DNA from: Pseudomonadota bacterium
Lineage (GTDB): Bacteria; Myxococcota; Myxococcia; Myxococcales; Myxococcaceae
Direction of reading: 5' to 3'
NCBI GenBank assembly: GCA_023424585.1
Contig: JAFADT010000135.1
Coordinates: 1-13,313, forward strand
Length of the DNA stretch: 13,313 nt
Under the pieces are notes generated by a model. It was not told the DNA's origin and ran no database searches. It worked only from the letters and a program-made list of their open reading frames with translations. Both the position numbers and the translations under genes were made by a program. Positions 1 through 6,783 of this stretch are shown in pieces (position 1 is the stretch's first letter; every line of letters begins with the position of its first letter).

Positions 1-93
1 CACGGGAGCCGACCTGCCCGTGCGGTGAGGGCGCATGGGGCTTTCGGACTCGAACCAGCGAGGCCGGCGGACCTCCCGTGTGCGCGACGGGGA

Positions 94-118
94 AGGGTAT
101 AGCGGGGGGGTCTGACAT
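94..118 (-). promoter_or_regulatory. promoter-like motif TGTCAGAC-N8-TATACC reading leftward
   Basis: On the minus strand the sequence reads ATGTCAGACCCC, then a C-run, then TATACC (101–96). The 12-mer ATGTCAGACCCC is repeated exactly at 11133–11144, where it is also followed by a -10-like hexamer. It lies beyond the hairpin that closes the lipoprotein gene, so it would drive a gene lying left of the window. What is seen is the repeated 12-mer and the TA-rich hexamer; promoter function is inferred. Confidence 0.35.
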
Positions 119-122
119 TCCG

Positions 123-154
123 GGCTCCGGGCCCTCCACCGGGGACCCGGAGCC
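123..154 (-). terminator. hairpin downstream of the Cys-rich lipoprotein gene
   Basis: A perfect 9-bp inverted repeat, GGCTCCGGG (123–131) and CCCGGAGCC (146–154), begins 8 bp past the stop of the leftward gene ending at 163. Three more C–G pairs (132–134 with 142–144) can form inside it. No U-tract follows, so it fits a GC-rich terminator or 3'-end stabiliser rather than a textbook intrinsic terminator. Its place between a stop codon and a promoter-like motif supports a transcript boundary here. Confidence 0.45.
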
Positions 155-162
155 GCGCGGCG

Positions 163-720
163 TCAGCGGGTGGGCAGGGGGCTCGACCGGGAGGGGCAGT
201 GCACGTTCTCCGGGCAGCGCCCGTCGGACTTCGGGATGCACGCGCCGCAGCACTCCATCTCGTCCGGCCGGCACGCGGGCACGCACGCGCCACACTGCAC
301 CACGCCGCCGCAGCCGTCGTCCGCGGTGCCGCACTTCAGCCCCAGCGTGGCGCACGTCGCGCGCTGGCAGACGCAGCGGCTGTCCACGCAGGACTCGTTG
401 GGTTTGCACCCGGGGGTGCAGGTGCTCAGGGGCCCCGGGGCGTCCTTCTTCGGCTCCTCGGCCATGGGCGGCGCCACGCAGCGGCCCTCGGTGCACGTGC
501 CGGCCTGACAGTCGCCGCAGTCAATGAAGCCGCCGCAGCCATCCGGCGTCCGCCCACACGCCACCATCGCCTGCGAGCACGTGGCCGGCGCGCAGCCGTC
601 CGGCGCCACGTTGTCCCGCGACGCGCGCACGGTGCCGCCGCCGCTCGGCGTGCACGCGCCCCACAGTCCCAATGCCAGACACAGTCCGGCCCACCGGCCC
701 AGGCTCCGCACCGCTTCCAT
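163..720 (-). CDS. Cys-rich secreted lipoprotein with two DGCGG repeats
   Basis: A 185-aa protein of unknown function, probably exported and lipid-anchored. The N-terminus has Arg at 5 and 9, a hydrophobic stretch (10–22) and Cys23 in the context LWGAC. Trp at -3 is unusual for a lipobox, so lipidation is likely but not certain. The mature part has about 24 further Cys. Two 17-residue repeats, at 55–71 and 130–146, follow the pattern C-G-x3-D-G-C-G-G-x3-C-G-x-C; similar DGCGG repeats are common in myxobacterial surface proteins. A Pro/Glu/Lys linker (83–98) separates two Cys-rich halves, presumably disulfide-bonded outside the cytoplasm. The ATG at 720 is chosen because GGGAG lies 8 nt upstream and the signal peptide starts directly; an in-frame GTG lies 3 codons earlier. 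It is the last gene of the leftward train, 125 bp after the GST gene, so it may have its own promoter. Role inferred: envelope or surface protein. Confidence 0.8.
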   Translation of the reverse strand: MEAVRSLGRWAGLCLALGLWGACTPSGGGTVRASRDNVAPDGCAPATCSQAMVACGRTPDGCGGFIDCGDCQAGTCTEGRCVAPPMAEEPKKDAPGPLSTCTPGCKPNESCVDSRCVCQRATCATLGLKCGTADDGCGGVVQCGACVPACRPDEMECCGACIPKSDGRCPENVHCPSRSSPLPTR

Positions 721-845
721 GTCATCCACTCCCTGGGCTCCCGGCGCGGGGCCCACGCGGCCCGGCCCGGGAACCTTGAACGCCCCCATCATGTGCACAC
801 CGGGGGCGGTTGTCCGGGTCCACGAAGAGGGTAGGGGAGGGGGCC

Positions 846-1523
846 TCAGCGCTGGATGAGGCCCCGAGCGCCCTCGATGCGCTGCGCGTCCGTCCGCGCC
901 GCCTCCTCCTTGCGAGGCGTGGGCACGTCCAGCCCGCGCTGCACGGCGGGCCGGTGCTCGATGGAGGCCAGCCACCGCTGCACGCCCGGCAGCCCCTCCA
1001 GGGACACGCCGGCCCAGTCGTGCGAGCGCACCCACGCCCAGTTCGCGATGTCCGCGATGCTGTAGTCGCCGGCCAGGTATTCGTGGTCCTTCAGGCGGCT
1101 CTCCAGCACCGTGTAGAGGCGGCGCGTCTCGTTCTGGTACCGGTCGATGGCGGGCTGGAGCTTCTCCGGGAAGTAGCGGAAGAAGACGTTGGCCTGCCCC
1201 TGCATGGGGCCCACGCCGGCCATCTGGAACATCAGCCACTGGATGACGCGCGAGCGGCCCTTGGCGTCCGTGGGCATCAGCCGGCCCGTCTTCTCCGCCA
1301 GGTAGATGAGGATGGCGCCGGACTCGAAGACGGCGAAGTCGCCCTCCGCGCGGTCCACGATGGCGGGGATGCGGCCGTTGGGGTTGATGGCCAGGAACGC
1401 GGGCTGCTTCTGCACGCCGGTGGAGATGTCCAGCGCATGCACGGTGTACGGCAGCGCCAGCTCCTCCAGCGCCACGGAGACCTTGAAGCCGTTCGGCGTA
1501 CCCCACGTATACAGGTCGATCAT
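846..1523 (-). CDS. glutathione S-transferase, YfcG-like (Nu class)
   Basis: A 225-aa cytosolic protein with the two-domain GST layout: a thioredoxin-like N-domain (about 1–84) and an all-helical C-domain (about 90–205). The start, [15 protein letters not shown], closely resembles E. coli YfcG and keeps Thr9 and Asn11, the Nu-class residues that replace the usual Ser/Tyr/Cys and bind glutathione or GSSG. Pro53 after RI is the cis-Pro, and E67-S68 is the glutathione gamma-glutamyl site. Nu-class enzymes act mainly as disulfide-bond reductases using glutathione, with weak transferase activity; which activity applies here is inferred. The ATG at 1523 has GAGGG 5 nt upstream. It lies 35 bp downstream of the macro-domain gene on the same strand and is probably co-transcribed with it. 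The C-terminal tail (about 205–225) is charged and unlike the core. Confidence 0.88.
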   Translation of the reverse strand: MIDLYTWGTPNGFKVSVALEELALPYTVHALDISTGVQKQPAFLAINPNGRIPAIVDRAEGDFAVFESGAILIYLAEKTGRLMPTDAKGRSRVIQWLMFQMAGVGPMQGQANVFFRYFPEKLQPAIDRYQNETRRLYTVLESRLKDHEYLAGDYSIADIANWAWVRSHDWAGVSLEGLPGVQRWLASIEHRPAVQRGLDVPTPRKEEAARTDAQRIEGARGLIQR

Positions 1524-1558
1524 GTCACCCTCGCTGCGTGTGAAGAGGTGCGCTCCGT

Positions 1559-2020
1559 CTAACGGCGGAAGCGCACCACGCGCACGTCGAAAGCGGGGGC
1601 GTCCGCCAGGACCTCGCGCATCAGCGCCAGCGCGCGGTCCTCGTCGAAGCCGCCGGAGCCCGCCCCGATGATGGGGAACGCCACGGCGCGGAAGCCGTGC
1701 TCCCCGGCCCGCGCCAGCGCGCTCCGCACCGAGTCCTGGATGGACCGCGCGGACGCGCGCCAGAGCATGTCGATGCCGGCCACGTGGATGATGGCCTTGA
1801 AGGGCAGGCGCCCCGGCCCGGTCACCACCGCCGAGCCCAGGGGCATGGGCCCCACGCGCGCCAGCTCACGGAAGGGCGCCGTGCCGCCCCGGCGCTTGAT
1901 GGCCCCGGACACCCCCTGCGGCAGGAGCAGCCACCAGGGGAGGAGGTTCCGGTTCCACGCGTTGACGATGGCGTCCACCGGCTGGTCCAGCAGGTCGCCT
2001 TCCACCAGTTGCACGGGCAT
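1559..2020 (-). CDS. macro-domain protein (ADP-ribose binding/hydrolysis)
   Basis: A 153-aa protein that is essentially one macro domain. Family marks in order: GD (8–9) and an N-A-W-N motif (20–23) where MacroD proteins have NAAN; the substrate loop [11 protein letters not shown] (36–46); and the phosphate loop [10 protein letters not shown] (116–125). Such domains bind ADP-ribose or O-acetyl-ADP-ribose, and many remove ADP-ribose from proteins or deacetylate O-acetyl-ADP-ribose. Asn20 and Asn23 are kept, so catalysis is possible, but the NAWN/PWWLL variant marks a less-studied subfamily and the substrate cannot be read from sequence. There is no signal peptide, so it is cytosolic. The ATG at 2020 has no Shine-Dalgarno sequence; instead a 7-bp inverted repeat abuts the start. 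It sits 42 bp after the M16 gene and 35 bp before the GST gene, in a likely operon. Confidence 0.88.
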   Translation of the reverse strand: MPVQLVEGDLLDQPVDAIVNAWNRNLLPWWLLLPQGVSGAIKRRGGTAPFRELARVGPMPLGSAVVTGPGRLPFKAIIHVAGIDMLWRASARSIQDSVRSALARAGEHGFRAVAFPIIGAGSGGFDEDRALALMREVLADAPAFDVRVVRFRR

Positions 2021-2041
2021 GGGCGCGCACTCTAGCGCCCA
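2020..2041 (-). repeat. inverted repeat abutting the macro-domain start codon
   Basis: TGGGCGC (2020–2026) and GCGCCCA (2035–2041) form a perfect 7-bp stem with an 8-nt loop in the M16–macro spacer. In the leftward mRNA the stem's last base is the A of the macro gene's AUG. The stem occupies the place of a ribosome binding site, and no SD is visible. It could hold down translation, or end some M16 transcripts, though no U-tract follows. Confidence 0.5.
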
Positions 2042-2062
2042 CGCCCAATGACAGACACGGCC

Positions 2063-4882
2063 TCACGGCGCCGCGTTCGCCTTGGCGGGCGCCGGCGCCG
2101 GCGGCTTGGACGCGCCCGCGAAGTCACCGGCGCGCACCAGGGTGGCCTTGCTGAAGTCCACGTGGTTGGACAGGGCCTTGCGCACGTCCTCGGGGGTCAG
2201 CTTCTGGAGCCTCGCCTCCACGGCCGCGTCGAACGCGAGCGTGCGCCCCAGGTACAGGCCGTCCGCCAGCTGATGCGCCAGGTTCCCGTCCTGCGCGCGA
2301 GCGGACTGGCGGTACTCCAGGAGGCCCGCGCGCGCCTTGTCCAGCTCCTGCTGCGTGAAGCCCTTCTGCACGGCGCGGTCGACCTCCTCGCGCATGGCGA
2401 CCTCCAGCTTCTGCGCGTTCTGCGGCGCGTGGATGGCGTAGGTGACGAACCAGCCCACCGTGTCCTGCTGCTCGACGGACACGCTGCTGCCCACGCCATA
2501 GGACAGGCCGTCCTGCTGGCGCACGCGCGTGGCCAGCCGCGAGTTGAGGAAGCCGCCGCCCAGCATGAAGTTGCCCATCATCACGCCGGGCCAGTCCGCG
2601 TCGTCGTCGCGCAGCTGGAGCAGCTGGCCCGCGAGGAAGTACGCGTTGGCCTTGTCCGGCGTCTCCAGCACCACGGACTTCGGGGCCACGGCCTGGTACG
2701 TGCGCGGCACGCGCGCGTAGGGCGCCGGGCTCTTCCAGCCGGCGAGCAGGCCGCCCACGAGCGACGGGAGCGCCTTCGCGTCGAAGTCCCCCACCACCGC
2801 CAGCTCGCCGCGCGAGGCGCCGTAGAACTGGCGGTGGAAGGCGCGCGCCTGCTCCAGCGTGACGGCCTTCGCGTCCGCCAGGCGCTCCTCCAGGGTGGGC
2901 ACGTAGTACGGGTGGCCCTTGGGGTAGTGCGCGCTCAGCACGCGCCAGAACGCGATGCTGCCCTGGGGCTGCGGCTCGCTGCGCTGCGACTCCAGCGAGG
3001 CCAGCCGCTCCTGCTTGAGGAGCGCGAACTCCTTCGCGTCGAAGGCGGGCTCGCGCAGGACCTCCGCCACCAGATTGAGGACCTCCGGGAGGCTCGCGCG
3101 GGGGCACTCGATGGAGACGCTGGCGCCCAGCGCGCCGCCGTCCACGCCCACGCGGGCCTTGAGCTGGTCGAACGCGTCCACCAGCTGCTGGCGGGTGTGC
3201 TTCGCCGTGCCGCGCATCAGCATGCCGCCGGCGTAGGCCGCGGCGGGCAGCTTGCCGCTCACGGCCTCCGCGCTGCCCCAGTGCAGGTCCAGCGCCAGGT
3301 TGACCATCTCCCCGCGCGTCTTCTTGGGCAGCAGCGCGTACTTCACGCCGTTGGACAGCTCGCCGCGCTGCACGCGCGACTCGATGTTGGCGGGGGAGGG
3401 GTCGAAGGCCTCGCCCTGGGCGACGGCGACCTTGCCCTGGTAGCCGTCCACCATCCTCGCCACGTCCACCGGGGGCGGCAGCTCCGAGCGGTCCGGCCTG
3501 GGCGTGGGCACGAAGGTGCCCAGGGTGCGGTTGGAGCGCTTGAGGTACGCGGCGGCCACGCGGGTGACGTCCGCGGGCGTGACGGCCTCGATGCGGTCGC
3601 GGTGCAGGAAGAGCAGGCGCCAGTCGCCCACGGCGGCCCACTCGGACAGGAGGATGGCGGCGCGCTCGGAGTTGTTGAGCAGCAGCTCCGTCTGCTTCGC
3701 GAGGCTCGTCTTCGCGCGGCCCACCTCTTCTGCGGTGAAGGGCGTGCGCGAGGCCTCCTCCACGGTCTTGAGGAGGATGTCGCGCACGGGGGCCAGGGGC
3801 TGGTCCTGGCGGGCCTCGGCGCGGAAGCCGAGGATGCCCGGGTCGCGCAGCTGGTAGTTGAAGGCGCCGACGCGCGAGGCCTTCTTCGTCTCCACGAGCG
3901 CCTTGTAGAGGCGGCCGGACGGCACGTCGCCCAGCACCTGGGTGAGCACGTCGATGGCGGCGAAGTCCGGGTGGGCGCCTTCCGGCACGTGGTAGAGGGT
4001 GTTGATCAATGGGTTGTCGCCCACGCGGCGCAGCGTGACCTCGCGCTCCCCGTCCTGGGTGGGCTCCTCGGTATACGTGAGGGGCACGGGCTCCGCGGGC
4101 TTCTGGAGCCTGCCGAAGGTGGCCTGCACGAGCGCCAGGGCCTTCTCCGGCTGGAAGCGGCCAGCGATGACGAGCATCGCGTTGTCGGGGCGGTAGTAGC
4201 GCCGGTAGAAGGCCTGGAGCCGGTCGATGGGCACGTGCTCCAGGTCCGCCTTCGCGCCGATGGTGGCCTTGCCGTAGTTGTGCCAGAGGTACGCGGCGCT
4301 CATGGTGCGCTTGAAGAGGATGCCGCGCGGGTCGTTCTCGCCGGACTCGAACTCGTTGCGGACCACGGTCATCTCGCTGTCCAGGTCCTTCTGGGCGATG
4401 AAGCTGTGGACCATGCGGTCCGCCTCGAAGGACAGCGCCCAGGACAGGTTGTCGTCCGACGCGGGCAGGGTCTCGAAGTAGTTGGTGCGGTCCAGCCAGG
4501 TGGTGCCGTTGGGGCGCGCGCCGCGCTCCGTGAGGGCCTGGGGCACGTTGGGGGTGGTGGGCGTGCCCTTGAACATCAGGTGTTCGAGCAGGTGGGCCAT
4601 GCCCGTCTCGCCGTAGCCCTCGTGCTTGCTGCCCACGAGGTAGGTGACGTTGACGGTGACGGTGGCCTTGGTGGGGTCCGGGAAGAGCAGGACGCGCAGG
4701 CCATTGGGCAGGCGGTATTCCGTGATGCCCTCCACGCTCGCGACCGGGGCCAGGGTGGCCGGCTTCGCGGGAGCGCGGGCGGTGGCGGCGGGCCGGGGGA
4801 GGGGAGCCGGAGCCAGGGCCCACGCTGGCGAGGCCGCCACGAGCAGGGCGGCCAGCAGGGCGAGCGGGGTACGACGCGTCAT
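2063..4882 (-). CDS. secreted M16 family zinc metallopeptidase (insulinase/pitrilysin-like), two fused M16 units
   Basis: A 939-aa protein with a Sec-type signal peptide (MTRR, then a hydrophobic stretch to about residue 20, likely cut after AWA) and an Ala/Pro-rich linker to about 48. The first M16 unit (about 50–470) carries the inverted zinc motif H97-L-L-E100-H101, and Glu177, 75 residues on in VVRNEFE, is the expected third ligand. The second unit (about 500–930) has AYAGGMLMRGT where the zinc motif would be, so it is inactive, but it keeps the DGLSYGVGS segment (near 788–796) that contributes the Arg/Tyr substrate-clamp region. This matches M16 proteins in which one active and one inactive half form a closed chamber that degrades peptides; the site would be the periplasm or outside. 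The ATG at 4882 is chosen because GAGGA lies just upstream and a signal peptide begins there; the open frame extends 50 codons further with no signal character. It heads the leftward train. Confidence 0.93.
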   Translation of the reverse strand: MTRRTPLALLAALLVAASPAWALAPAPLPRPAATARAPAKPATLAPVASVEGITEYRLPNGLRVLLFPDPTKATVTVNVTYLVGSKHEGYGETGMAHLLEHLMFKGTPTTPNVPQALTERGARPNGTTWLDRTNYFETLPASDDNLSWALSFEADRMVHSFIAQKDLDSEMTVVRNEFESGENDPRGILFKRTMSAAYLWHNYGKATIGAKADLEHVPIDRLQAFYRRYYRPDNAMLVIAGRFQPEKALALVQATFGRLQKPAEPVPLTYTEEPTQDGEREVTLRRVGDNPLINTLYHVPEGAHPDFAAIDVLTQVLGDVPSGRLYKALVETKKASRVGAFNYQLRDPGILGFRAEARQDQPLAPVRDILLKTVEEASRTPFTAEEVGRAKTSLAKQTELLLNNSERAAILLSEWAAVGDWRLLFLHRDRIEAVTPADVTRVAAAYLKRSNRTLGTFVPTPRPDRSELPPPVDVARMVDGYQGKVAVAQGEAFDPSPANIESRVQRGELSNGVKYALLPKKTRGEMVNLALDLHWGSAEAVSGKLPAAAYAGGMLMRGTAKHTRQQLVDAFDQLKARVGVDGGALGASVSIECPRASLPEVLNLVAEVLREPAFDAKEFALLKQERLASLESQRSEPQPQGSIAFWRVLSAHYPKGHPYYVPTLEERLADAKAVTLEQARAFHRQFYGASRGELAVVGDFDAKALPSLVGGLLAGWKSPAPYARVPRTYQAVAPKSVVLETPDKANAYFLAGQLLQLRDDDADWPGVMMGNFMLGGGFLNSRLATRVRQQDGLSYGVGSSVSVEQQDTVGWFVTYAIHAPQNAQKLEVAMREEVDRAVQKGFTQQELDKARAGLLEYRQSARAQDGNLAHQLADGLYLGRTLAFDAAVEARLQKLTPEDVRKALSNHVDFSKATLVRAGDFAGASKPPAPAPAKANAAP

Positions 4883-5020
4883 GCGGTCCTCGGGGTGCGA
4901 AGGAGTGGGCACGGGACTTCTAACCGCGCCCCCCGTTCCTACCATCCCGAGAACCCCCGGGCCCTTCGGGCAGGCGACCCCCAGGGTCCTCCAGGGGCCG
5001 TGTCGGGTCCTGTCCCCAGC

Positions 5021-5049
5021 TTCCAACCTCACAGGTCGTCAGGTATCCT
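5021..5049 (+). promoter_or_regulatory. possible sigma-70-like promoter for the coiled-coil gene
   Basis: TTCCAA (5021–5026) and TATCCT (5044–5049) are separated by exactly 17 bp. They match the -35 and -10 consensus at 3/6 and 4/6, which is weak but comparable to other high-GC promoters. A start near 5057 would give a leader of about 57 nt. The rest of the 4883–5113 divergent spacer shows two GGGTCCT copies (4984–4990, 5005–5011), 21 bp apart, but no clear M16 promoter. Confidence 0.3.
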
Positions 5050-5113
5050 GGCGCGGATCCGATGTCAGGATGGGTTGGGAGGAGACTCGCGCGTCACCAG
5101 GGAGGGAAACGGA

Positions 5114-5503
5114 ATGGCGAAGGCGACGGGCGGGGACCTGATGCTGAAGATGCTGCGGGAGTTCCGCGAGATGCAGGAGGAGTCGAAGGAGCAGTTCGCG
5201 CGGACGGAGCAGGCGCTGCGGGCGCTCCGCATGAAGTGCCGGGTCGTCTTCAGGAGGACCCAGGTCTTCGCGGACCAGGTGCGCGCCTTCTCACGGGAGG
5301 TGGATGGCTTCCGCGACAACATGGGGGAGTTCGCCACGCACGTCTCGGCGCTGGCGAAGGAAGTGGACAGCGTCAAGCGCACCCAGACGAAGATGTTCGG
5401 TCAGACGGGCCGCATGCTGCACCAGCTCGCGGAGGCCCAGGCGTCCGACCGCGAGCGCATCGACGCCCTGGAAGAGCACGTGGACGGCCCAGGGGAGGGC
5501 TGA
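5114..5503 (+). CDS. small coiled-coil protein of unknown function
   Basis: A 129-aa protein I do not recognise. It is almost wholly helical and rich in Glu, Arg, Gln and Ala. Hydrophobic residues recur at heptad-like spacing from about 9 to 120 (for example L9, M10, M13, F17 in the first turns), consistent with a long coiled coil. There is no signal peptide, membrane segment or enzyme motif; one Cys (42) is present. Segments such as VDGFRDNMGEFATHVSALAKEV recall the repeating helices of phasin- or t-SNARE-like coiled coils, but I see no specific family. The ATG at 5114 has GGAGGG about 7 nt upstream. The gene stands alone: divergent from M16 and converging on the aldo/keto reductase gene. 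Its stop codon lies in the loop of a 7-bp inverted repeat. A structural or scaffolding role is a guess. Confidence 0.75.
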   Translation: MAKATGGDLMLKMLREFREMQEESKEQFARTEQALRALRMKCRVVFRRTQVFADQVRAFSREVDGFRDNMGEFATHVSALAKEVDSVKRTQTKMFGQTGRMLHQLAEAQASDRERIDALEEHVDGPGEG

Positions 5504-5510
5504 GCCCTCC
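5494..5510. terminator. perfect hairpin with the stop codon as its loop, between convergent genes
   Basis: GGAGGGC (5494–5500), TGA (5501–5503, the stop of the coiled-coil gene) and GCCCTCC (5504–5510) form a perfect 7-bp stem with a 3-nt loop. It sits 15 bp before the end of the opposing aldo/keto reductase gene and could act on both transcripts. There is no T-run on either side, so terminator function is inferred from position and stem stability only. Confidence 0.45.
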
Positions 5511-5524
5511 ATGCGCCCCCTCGC

Positions 5525-6511
5525 TCAGGCGTAGATGCCCCCGGGCGCCATCGCGGAGCCGGACCCCAGGGCCTCCTCCACCTCGCGGACCTCCTCGGAC
5601 GTCAGCCGGAAGTCCCCGGCCTGGATGAAGCCATCCACCTGCTTCGCGCTGCGCGCCCCGACGATGGCCGCGGTGACGGCCGGCTCCCGCAGCGTCCAGG
5701 CGATGGCCACCTCCGCCGGGGAGCGGTCATGCCGCGCCCCCACCTCGCGCATGCGCTCCACCAGCGACAGGTGATGCGACAGCTTCGGCTCCTGGAAGTC
5801 CGCGTCGTCGCGGCGCCAGTCGTCGTTTGGCATTGCCTGGATGCGCTCGCGGGTCATGGCGCCCGTCAGCAGGCCGGAGGCCATGGGTGAATACACGATG
5901 ACGCCAATGCCTTGCCGCTGGCAGTAGGGCAGCACCTCGTCCTCGATGTCCCGGTGGATGAGCGAGTACTTCGGCTGCAACGACGTCACCGGGGCGATGC
6001 GCCGCACCCGCTCCAATTGCGAGACATCGAAGTTGGACACCCCCAGCCAGCGCACCTTGCCCTGCCGCTTCAGCTCCGCCAGCGCCGTCCACCCCTCTTC
6101 CAGCTCCGCCCCCGCGTCCACCGGCCAGTGCACCTGATACAAGTCAATGGCCTCCACCTTCAGCCGGCGCAGGGACGCCTCGCACTCCTTGCGCACCGAG
6201 TCCGCCTTCAGCCTGCGGCGGACCTTGCCCCGGTCATCCCAGACCATGCCGCACTTGGTGAAGAGGTACGGCCGCCGGTCCCGGCCCTTGAGCGCCCGGG
6301 CCACCACCTCCTCGGAGTGCCCCAACCCATACACCGCCGCCGTGTCGATCCAGTTGATGCCTGAATCCAGCGCGCGCTGGATGGCCTCAATGGACCGCGC
6401 GTCGTCCTGCGCGCCCCAGGCGAACGCCCAGCCGCCCCCTCCAATGGCCCACGCGCCGAACCCCAGCGCGGTGAGGTCCATGTCGGAGTTGCCCAACCGT
6501 CGCTTCCGCAT
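5525..6511 (-). CDS. aldo/keto reductase
   Basis: A 328-aa soluble NAD(P)H-dependent oxidoreductase of the aldo/keto reductase superfamily, a TIM barrel that reduces aldehydes or ketones to alcohols. The catalytic tetrad is complete: Asp56 and Tyr61 (DTAAVYGLGHSE), Lys86 (LFTKCG) and His128 (YQVHWP). The C-terminal IVGARSAKQVDG segment is the usual NADP-binding stretch. The length fits the family. The true substrate cannot be told; the sequence resembles the bacterial AKRs often annotated as general stress or sugar-aldehyde reductases. The ATG at 6511 (MRKRRLGNSDM) has GGGAGG 7 nt upstream and matches family N-termini, so the 15-codon upstream extension is rejected. It converges on the coiled-coil gene (21 bp) and diverges from sppA across 272 bp, so it is probably transcribed alone. 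Confidence 0.93.
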   Translation of the reverse strand: MRKRRLGNSDMDLTALGFGAWAIGGGGWAFAWGAQDDARSIEAIQRALDSGINWIDTAAVYGLGHSEEVVARALKGRDRRPYLFTKCGMVWDDRGKVRRRLKADSVRKECEASLRRLKVEAIDLYQVHWPVDAGAELEEGWTALAELKRQGKVRWLGVSNFDVSQLERVRRIAPVTSLQPKYSLIHRDIEDEVLPYCQRQGIGVIVYSPMASGLLTGAMTRERIQAMPNDDWRRDDADFQEPKLSHHLSLVERMREVGARHDRSPAEVAIAWTLREPAVTAAIVGARSAKQVDGFIQAGDFRLTSEEVREVEEALGSGSAMAPGGIYA

Positions 6512-6610
6512 CCCATGCCTCCCGGGGCTGGAAAGAAGACGCGCGCGGAGGTCCATGGGTCCCGCGCCCGGATGCCCCTGGGGAGACGGTGTGCACCGGC
6601 GCGCCCCCCG

Positions 6611-6659
6611 CCCGGGCCCGGGTGCCGGCCCGCCCCCCGCCCACCAGGACGGGCGGGCC
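6611..6659. repeat. GC-rich palindromes in the AKR–sppA divergent spacer
   Basis: The 12-bp perfect palindrome CCCGGGCCCGGG (6611–6622) is followed by a 9-bp inverted repeat, GGCCCGCCC (6627–6635) and GGGCGGGCC (6651–6659), with a 15-nt gap. Both lie between two divergent genes, so they are candidate operators or DNA-structure elements. In DNA this rich in G and C some palindromes occur by chance. I see no clear promoter in the rest of 6512–6783. Confidence 0.4.
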
Positions 6660-6783
6660 CTGGCTCCCCGTCAGCCGTCTGTCACTCCCTGGCACGCAAG
6701 CGTCGTCCGGCGCGCACGTTGATGGTAGGCCGCCTGGAGGTCGGGGGCCGTCCCTCGGGCACGTGGACCAGGAGTCCTTCCGG

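Noticed and set aside
41..60. tRNA T-arm-like GGTTCGAGTCC on the minus strand, within an 8-bp inverted repeat CACGGGAG (1–8)/CTCCCGTG (73–80)
   Set aside because: The bases flanking the loop pair at only 2–3 of 5 positions. The loop sits at the anticodon position relative to the outer stem, and no D-arm or CCA end fits. It does not fold as a tRNA.
721..1506. Leftward open frame fused ahead of the Cys-rich lipoprotein
   Set aside because: This part is a shadow frame over the GST gene. The lipoprotein's signal peptide and RBS place its start at 720.
4984..5011. Two GGGTCCT copies 21 bp apart in the M16/coiled-coil spacer as operator half-sites
   Set aside because: Seven-base G/C-rich words recur by chance in DNA of this composition, and there is no symmetry or nearby regulator to support binding.
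5041..5070. A further TGTCAG (5063–5068) as a third copy of the TGTCAGACCCC motif
   Set aside because: It is followed by GATGGG, not ACCCC, and no TA-rich hexamer lies 7–8 nt downstream.
2048..5113. Very long rightward open frame antisense to the M16 gene
   Set aside because: It is a high-GC shadow frame: its translation is low-complexity His/Arg/Gly/Leu with no domain, while the opposite strand encodes a clear M16 peptidase. Only its last 129 codons (5114–5503) are a real gene with its own RBS.
6690..6705. Sigma-54-like TGGCACG upstream of sppA
   Set aside because: The -12 element is missing: after the right spacing the sequence reads TC rather than GC, and no TTGC is present.
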